Origin: Neobacillus sp. DY30
GTDB taxonomy: Bacteria; Bacillota; Bacilli; Bacillales; Cytobacillaceae
Assembly: GCF_030123065.1 (NCBI RefSeq)
Contig: NZ_CP126093.1
Location: forward strand, 6,075,712 to 6,139,711
Direction: 5' to 3'
DNA: 64,000 nucleotides
Shown in pieces: positions 61,203-64,000 of the stretch. The notes under the pieces were generated by a model. The model worked only from the letters and a program-made list of their open reading frames with translations, was not told the DNA's origin and did no database searches. The position numbers and the translations under genes are program-made. Positions within the stretch are counted from its first letter, which is position 1; the number at the start of each line of letters is the position of its first letter.

Positions 61203-61823
61203 TTATTTGACGGGTGAAATTACAATATGTCTATATGGATCTGAACCGTCAGAAAAAGTTTTCACTCGTTTATTCTCTGATAAAGCTGTGTGAATAACTT
61301 TACGCTCGTAAGAAGGCATTGGCTCCAAAGCAACATCCCTGCCAGTTTTAACCGCCTTAAGTGCAAGACGATGGGCAAGTTGGATCAGCGTATCATTTCT
61401 TCGATTTCGGTAATCCTCAGCATCTAAAATAACTGTTAAGTATTGGTTAGAAAAACGATTAATGATGAGCTGTGTTAAATACTGAAGTGAATTTAAAGTT
61501 TGTCCTCTTTTGCCAATTAGCAGAGCAATTTTTTCTCCAGTCATAACAAATAGAACTTGTTTTCCATCACGCTTAACCTCAATTTCAATAGGAGCTCCCA
61601 TTTGTTCACTAACTTGAAGCAGAAATTTCTTAGCCTCTTCAATTGGATCAATAATGACTGTAACCTTTACGACAGCTGGGCGTGATCCAAAGATCCCAAA
61701 AATACCCTTTTTACCTTCATCAATAATAGCTACATCTGTGCGGTCTTTTGTTGTGTTTAACTGAGCTAAAGCTGATTCCACTGCTTCATCGACTGTTTGT
61801 CCGGTAGCAGTTACTTGTTTCAC
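61203..61823 (-). CDS. jag: RNA-binding protein Jag (KhpB/EloR)
   Basis: 206 residues: N-terminal Jag_N domain (about 1-52, TATGQTVDEAVESALAQLNTTKDRTDVAIIDEGKKGIFGIFGSRPA), KH domain with the GKRGQTLNSLQYL loop (about 108-120) and R3H domain (ALEPMPSYERKVIH, about 165-200). It affects cell elongation and membrane-protein biogenesis. Its ATG overlaps the yidC stop by 4 bases. Confidence 0.95.
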   Translation of the reverse strand: MKQVTATGQTVDEAVESALAQLNTTKDRTDVAIIDEGKKGIFGIFGSRPAVVKVTVIIDPIEEAKKFLLQVSEQMGAPIEIEVKRDGKQVLFVMTGEKIALLIGKRGQTLNSLQYLTQLIINRFSNQYLTVILDAEDYRNRRNDTLIQLAHRLALKAVKTGRDVALEPMPSYERKVIHTALSENKRVKTFSDGSDPYRHIVISPVK

Positions 61824-62596
61824 TTTTTTGCTCCTCCCGCTTTACCGGATTCTTGTGCCTTTTTTAAATCCGGTCCTTTTATGAAATAAGTTTGCACAAT
61901 CATAAAAATATTACCCACTACCCAATACAAAGAAAGAGCTGCAGGGAAATTAAAAGCAAAAATGACAATCATGATCGGCATCATCCAAAGCATCATCGCC
62001 ATTTGCGGATTATGCTCTTGTCCGGCCATCATCAATTTTTGCTGAATAAATGTAGTAATACCCGCAATAATCGGCAGGATATAAAACGGATCCTTATCAC
62101 CAAGGTCGAACCACAGAAAACTATGATCTGCAATTTCCCTTGTTCTTGAGATAGCATGGTAAAATCCAATCAGAATTGGCATTTGTACAATTAGCGGGAA
62201 ACATCCTGCCATTGGGTTTACACCGTGCTTTTGGAAAAGCGCCATCGTTTCCTGCTGTAATTTTTGCTGTGTTTTTTGATCTTTTGAACTATACTTCTCT
62301 CGAAGCGCCTTCATCTCTGGCTGCAATGCCTGCATTGCTTTAGAACTTCTTGTCTGCTTGATCATCAGCGGCAGTATCGCTAAACGAATCAGAATCGTAA
62401 CGACAATTAGTGATAAACCAAAGCTTCCTCCCAAGATTTCCGCACCTTCCACGATCAACCAAGAAAGCGGGTAGACAATGTATTCATTCCAAAAGCCTGT
62501 ACTTTCAGCATTAATTGGCTTATTAATTTCTGTACATCCTGAAAGAAAAAGAATAACAGAAACAACGCCAATTAAAAGTAATATTCGTTTTTTCAA
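61820..62596 (-). CDS. yidC: membrane protein insertase YidC (SpoIIIJ)
   Basis: 258-residue Oxa1/YidC insertase and lipoprotein: signal with lipobox FLSGC (Cys21), about five membrane helices, and LIRLAILPLMIKQTRSSKAMQALQPEMKALREKYSSKD, whose membrane-embedded Arg is the family hallmark. The rnpA-jag position identifies it as the SpoIIIJ type, needed for the feeding-tube complex and sigma G in sporulation, not the MifM-controlled second copy. Confidence 0.95.
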   Translation of the reverse strand: MKKRILLLIGVVSVILFLSGCTEINKPINAESTGFWNEYIVYPLSWLIVEGAEILGGSFGLSLIVVTILIRLAILPLMIKQTRSSKAMQALQPEMKALREKYSSKDQKTQQKLQQETMALFQKHGVNPMAGCFPLIVQMPILIGFYHAISRTREIADHSFLWFDLGDKDPFYILPIIAGITTFIQQKLMMAGQEHNPQMAMMLWMMPIMIVIFAFNFPAALSLYWVVGNIFMIVQTYFIKGPDLKKAQESGKAGGAKK

Positions 62597-62746
62597 CCGA
62601 ATTTTCCTCCTTGAACAATATATATATACTCCTTAAGTATCAATACCTTATATTAATAGAGCCATGGATATATTTCATAGGTATTTTACCATCTTTTAAC
62701 TTAATTTGCTTCTTAATTTTATGATGAATACAACATTATTTTGAAT

Positions 62747-63091
62747 CTACCTTCTTTTGAAAACCTTACCAACTTTAAAGACATGAGTTAAACTCTTTTT
62801 CACTTCAAAAAAGTCCATATCCGCCGCAGGCTTTCTAGCAATAATGACGTAATCGTTTCCTGGGACAATCTGATCTGATAGTTCAAAAACAGCTTGTCTT
62901 ATGTATCTTTTTATTTGATTTCTAGTTACAGCATTTCCTATTTTCTTGCTGACAGAAAGACCGATCCGAAAATCCTCTTGATCCTCTTTCTTCAGACTAT
63001 AGACAACAAACTGCCGATTAGCAAAGGATTGTCCTTTCTGGAATGCCTCTTGAAATTCTTTATTTTTCTTTACCCGTAATTCTTTCTTCAT
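62747..63091 (-). CDS. rnpA: ribonuclease P protein component
   Basis: 114-residue protein subunit of RNase P, maturing tRNA 5' ends. The RNR motif and surrounding block are visible as GNAVTRNQIKRYIRQAVFEL (about 57-76). Start at the ATG at 63089-63091 after GGAAGGTG; a GTG three codons earlier is in that site. It follows rpmH, with a terminator-like hairpin at the rpmH stop limiting read-through. Confidence 0.97.
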   Translation of the reverse strand: MKKELRVKKNKEFQEAFQKGQSFANRQFVVYSLKKEDQEDFRIGLSVSKKIGNAVTRNQIKRYIRQAVFELSDQIVPGNDYVIIARKPAADMDFFEVKKSLTHVFKVGKVFKRR

Positions 63092-63131
63092 AGAAAACAC
63101 CTTCCATCTACATTAGGAAAGATTTTATTAG

Positions 63132-63159
63132 AAAAAAGACCACTGATGTTTCAGTGGCC
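63132..63159 (-). terminator. attenuator hairpin at the rpmH stop
   Basis: GGCCACTGA and TCAGTGGTC pair with a 4-base loop and TTTTTTC follows; the stem touches the rpmH stop codon. It probably lowers expression of rnpA relative to rpmH. Confidence 0.75.
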
Positions 63160-63293
63160 TAAGCTGATAATACTTTTCTTCCTTTTTGGCGACGGCGTGC
63201 TAGAACTTTACGTCCGTTTGCACTGCTCATACGACTACGGAAACCGTGAACTTTACTGTGTTTACGTTTATTTGGTTGATATGTTCTTTTCAT
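63159..63293 (-). CDS. rpmH: 50S ribosomal protein L34
   Basis: 44 residues, MKRTYQPNKRKHSKVHGFRSR ... RRRQKGRKVLSA, the complete L34, strongly basic. Start at the ATG 63291-63293, preceded by GGGAGGTGTCA. First gene after oriC on the minus strand, driven by a near-perfect promoter. Confidence 0.98.
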   Translation of the reverse strand: MKRTYQPNKRKHSKVHGFRSRMSSANGRKVLARRRQKGRKVLSA

Positions 63294-63338
63294 ATATGAC
63301 ACCTCCCTGAGGAATAGCTGTTAAAGACAGTCTAATTT

Positions 63339-63367
63339 ATTATAAAGACGGACCTCTATATTGTCAA
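63339..63367 (-). promoter_or_regulatory. rpmH promoter, perfect sigma-A consensus
   Basis: TTGACA (63367-63362), 17-base spacer, TATAAT (63344-63339) on the minus strand, about 40 bases before rpmH. Confidence 0.9.
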
Positions 63368-63470
63368 CCTACCCTTAAAATATTGTTCCCGTGTTAATAA
63401 AATTATTTACCCCTAGTCCATATCGGAACCACTTTTATATTTAATCCTAACTTTTTGCAAAAAATTAATC

Positions 63471-63789
63471 TGTGGATATTTTTTTCGACTTTTTTTCAAC
63501 CATTTCACAAGATATTGACAGTTTTTGCACAGGACACACTACTTGTGGACAAGTTTCAACCACATATTGTTACAGTTGTGGATAAACGGTTAAAAGGCAT
63601 TGCACACCTGCCTTTTATCTGATATTATATTTGTGTTTTCACTCTGAATAACTTCGTCTCTTAATTCCGTTATCCACAATTTGTGGATAACATGTGGACA
63701 AGTTATTCTAGCATACTGCAGAAACTTGTCCACAAGCCGTGGATATTGTCGAAACTCCACTTTATTTCCTATAATATGTTTTTTCCACA
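63471..63789. other. origin of replication oriC, region upstream of dnaA
   Basis: Dense DnaA boxes: perfect TTATCCACA at 63577-63585 (minus), 63670-63678 (plus) and 63682-63690 (minus). One-mismatch boxes at 63471 (minus), 63544 (minus), 63693 (minus), 63726 (plus) and 63781 (plus). It lies between rpmH and the dnaA ribosome site, as in B. subtilis. The unwinding element, normally past dnaA, is outside the window. Nothing else is seen in 63368-63984 apart from AT-rich sequence and a likely dnaA promoter near 63900-63930. Confidence 0.92.
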
Positions 63790-63984
63790 ACCATTGTTTC
63801 GTATATTTATAAATTAGTAGGTTGTACAGCTTGTATAACGTGTTTTTTCACGGAACTTTTGCCGAATTTGTTATTAGGTTGCAAAAAGGATACTTCAGAA
63901 CTCTTTGTGAAAAAATATCTCTATATATGGAGTTTAGACAGAAACGAACCTGCAAATGCATTTGAATAAATAGATAGATAAAAA

Positions 63985-64000
63985 AAAGGAGGGACAACCG
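63985..64000 (+). promoter_or_regulatory. ribosome binding site of dnaA at the window edge
   Basis: AAAGGAGGG (63985-63993) followed by ACAACCG. The gene after rpmH-oriC is dnaA; a GTG start beginning at 64000 would have 7-base spacing, but the codon is cut by the window end. Confidence 0.7.

Noticed and set aside
62597..62746. MifM-like arrest peptide upstream of yidC
   Set aside because: No suitable short frame with ribosome site; the copy beside rnpA is the SpoIIIJ type, which is not MifM-controlled.

Overview
The window is a low-GC Firmicutes chromosome segment next to the replication origin, from a spore-forming Bacillus-type organism (Bacillaceae, Bacillus sensu lato; genus not resolvable by eye). 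Evidence is the order rpmH-rnpA-yidC(spoIIIJ)-jag-mnmE-mnmG-rsmG-noc-parA(soj)-parB(spo0J)-yyaC-...-ychF-rpsF-ssb-rpsR-yybS-gdpP-rplI-dnaB(dnaC)-purA-tRNAs-walRKHIJ-htrC-rlmH, which is the classical B. subtilis arrangement left of oriC. Strong AGGAGG Shine-Dalgarno sites, lysine and ZTP riboswitches, and spore and sigma-B genes (yyaC, noc, spoIIIJ, rsbQP) agree. All function calls are from recalled family sequence and motifs; no search was run.

Accessory half, 1-28 kb. A class IV polyhydroxyalkanoate operon (phaR-phaB-phaC, minus) is followed by an oligopeptide-binding lipoprotein. Next is a complete fructoselysine (Amadori product) operon frlC-frlA-frlB-frlD-frlR with an E. coli-type permease, a consensus promoter and a CcpA cre-like box. 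A stand-alone, divergent HPr kinase/phosphorylase paralogue follows. Then come a ZTP riboswitch with a short serA, a lysine-riboswitch-controlled amino-acid ABC transporter, and a GntR / purine nucleoside phosphorylase / MFS cluster. After these are an MpaB/Lcp-type haem oxygenase with a frameshifted EthD gene, a WYL regulator divergent from a GyrI-like protein and an unrecognised protein, a DUF2238 membrane protein, and an intact rsbQ-rsbP pair (energy-stress input to sigma B). The part ends with a fumarylacetoacetase-family gene and an N-terminally truncated CitMHS transporter.

Core half, 28-64 kb. This holds rlmH with a DnaA-box cluster and a tiny CxxH/CxxC protein, htrC and the WalRK envelope-stress operon. 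It continues with an M23/LysM/G5 cell-wall endopeptidase with a WalR-like box, four tRNAs (Lys, Glu, Asp, Phe), purA, a NERD protein, and the replication/translation block up to rpmH. The last 0.7 kb is the oriC region before dnaA, with many DnaA boxes; the final bases are the dnaA ribosome binding site.

Structural DNA is notable: three parS sites (walK, rpsF-ssb spacer, parB), three DnaA-box clusters (rlmH, jag-mnmE spacer, oriC), a tract of three 52-bp hairpin repeats after dnaB, two copies of a MITE-like inverted-repeat element, and a 120-bp GC-rich fold-back repeat between mnmE and mnmG. I found no CRISPR array, rRNA operon, transposase or prophage. No gene set stands out as a clearly new system; the least explained coding region is 20.3-22.4 kb.
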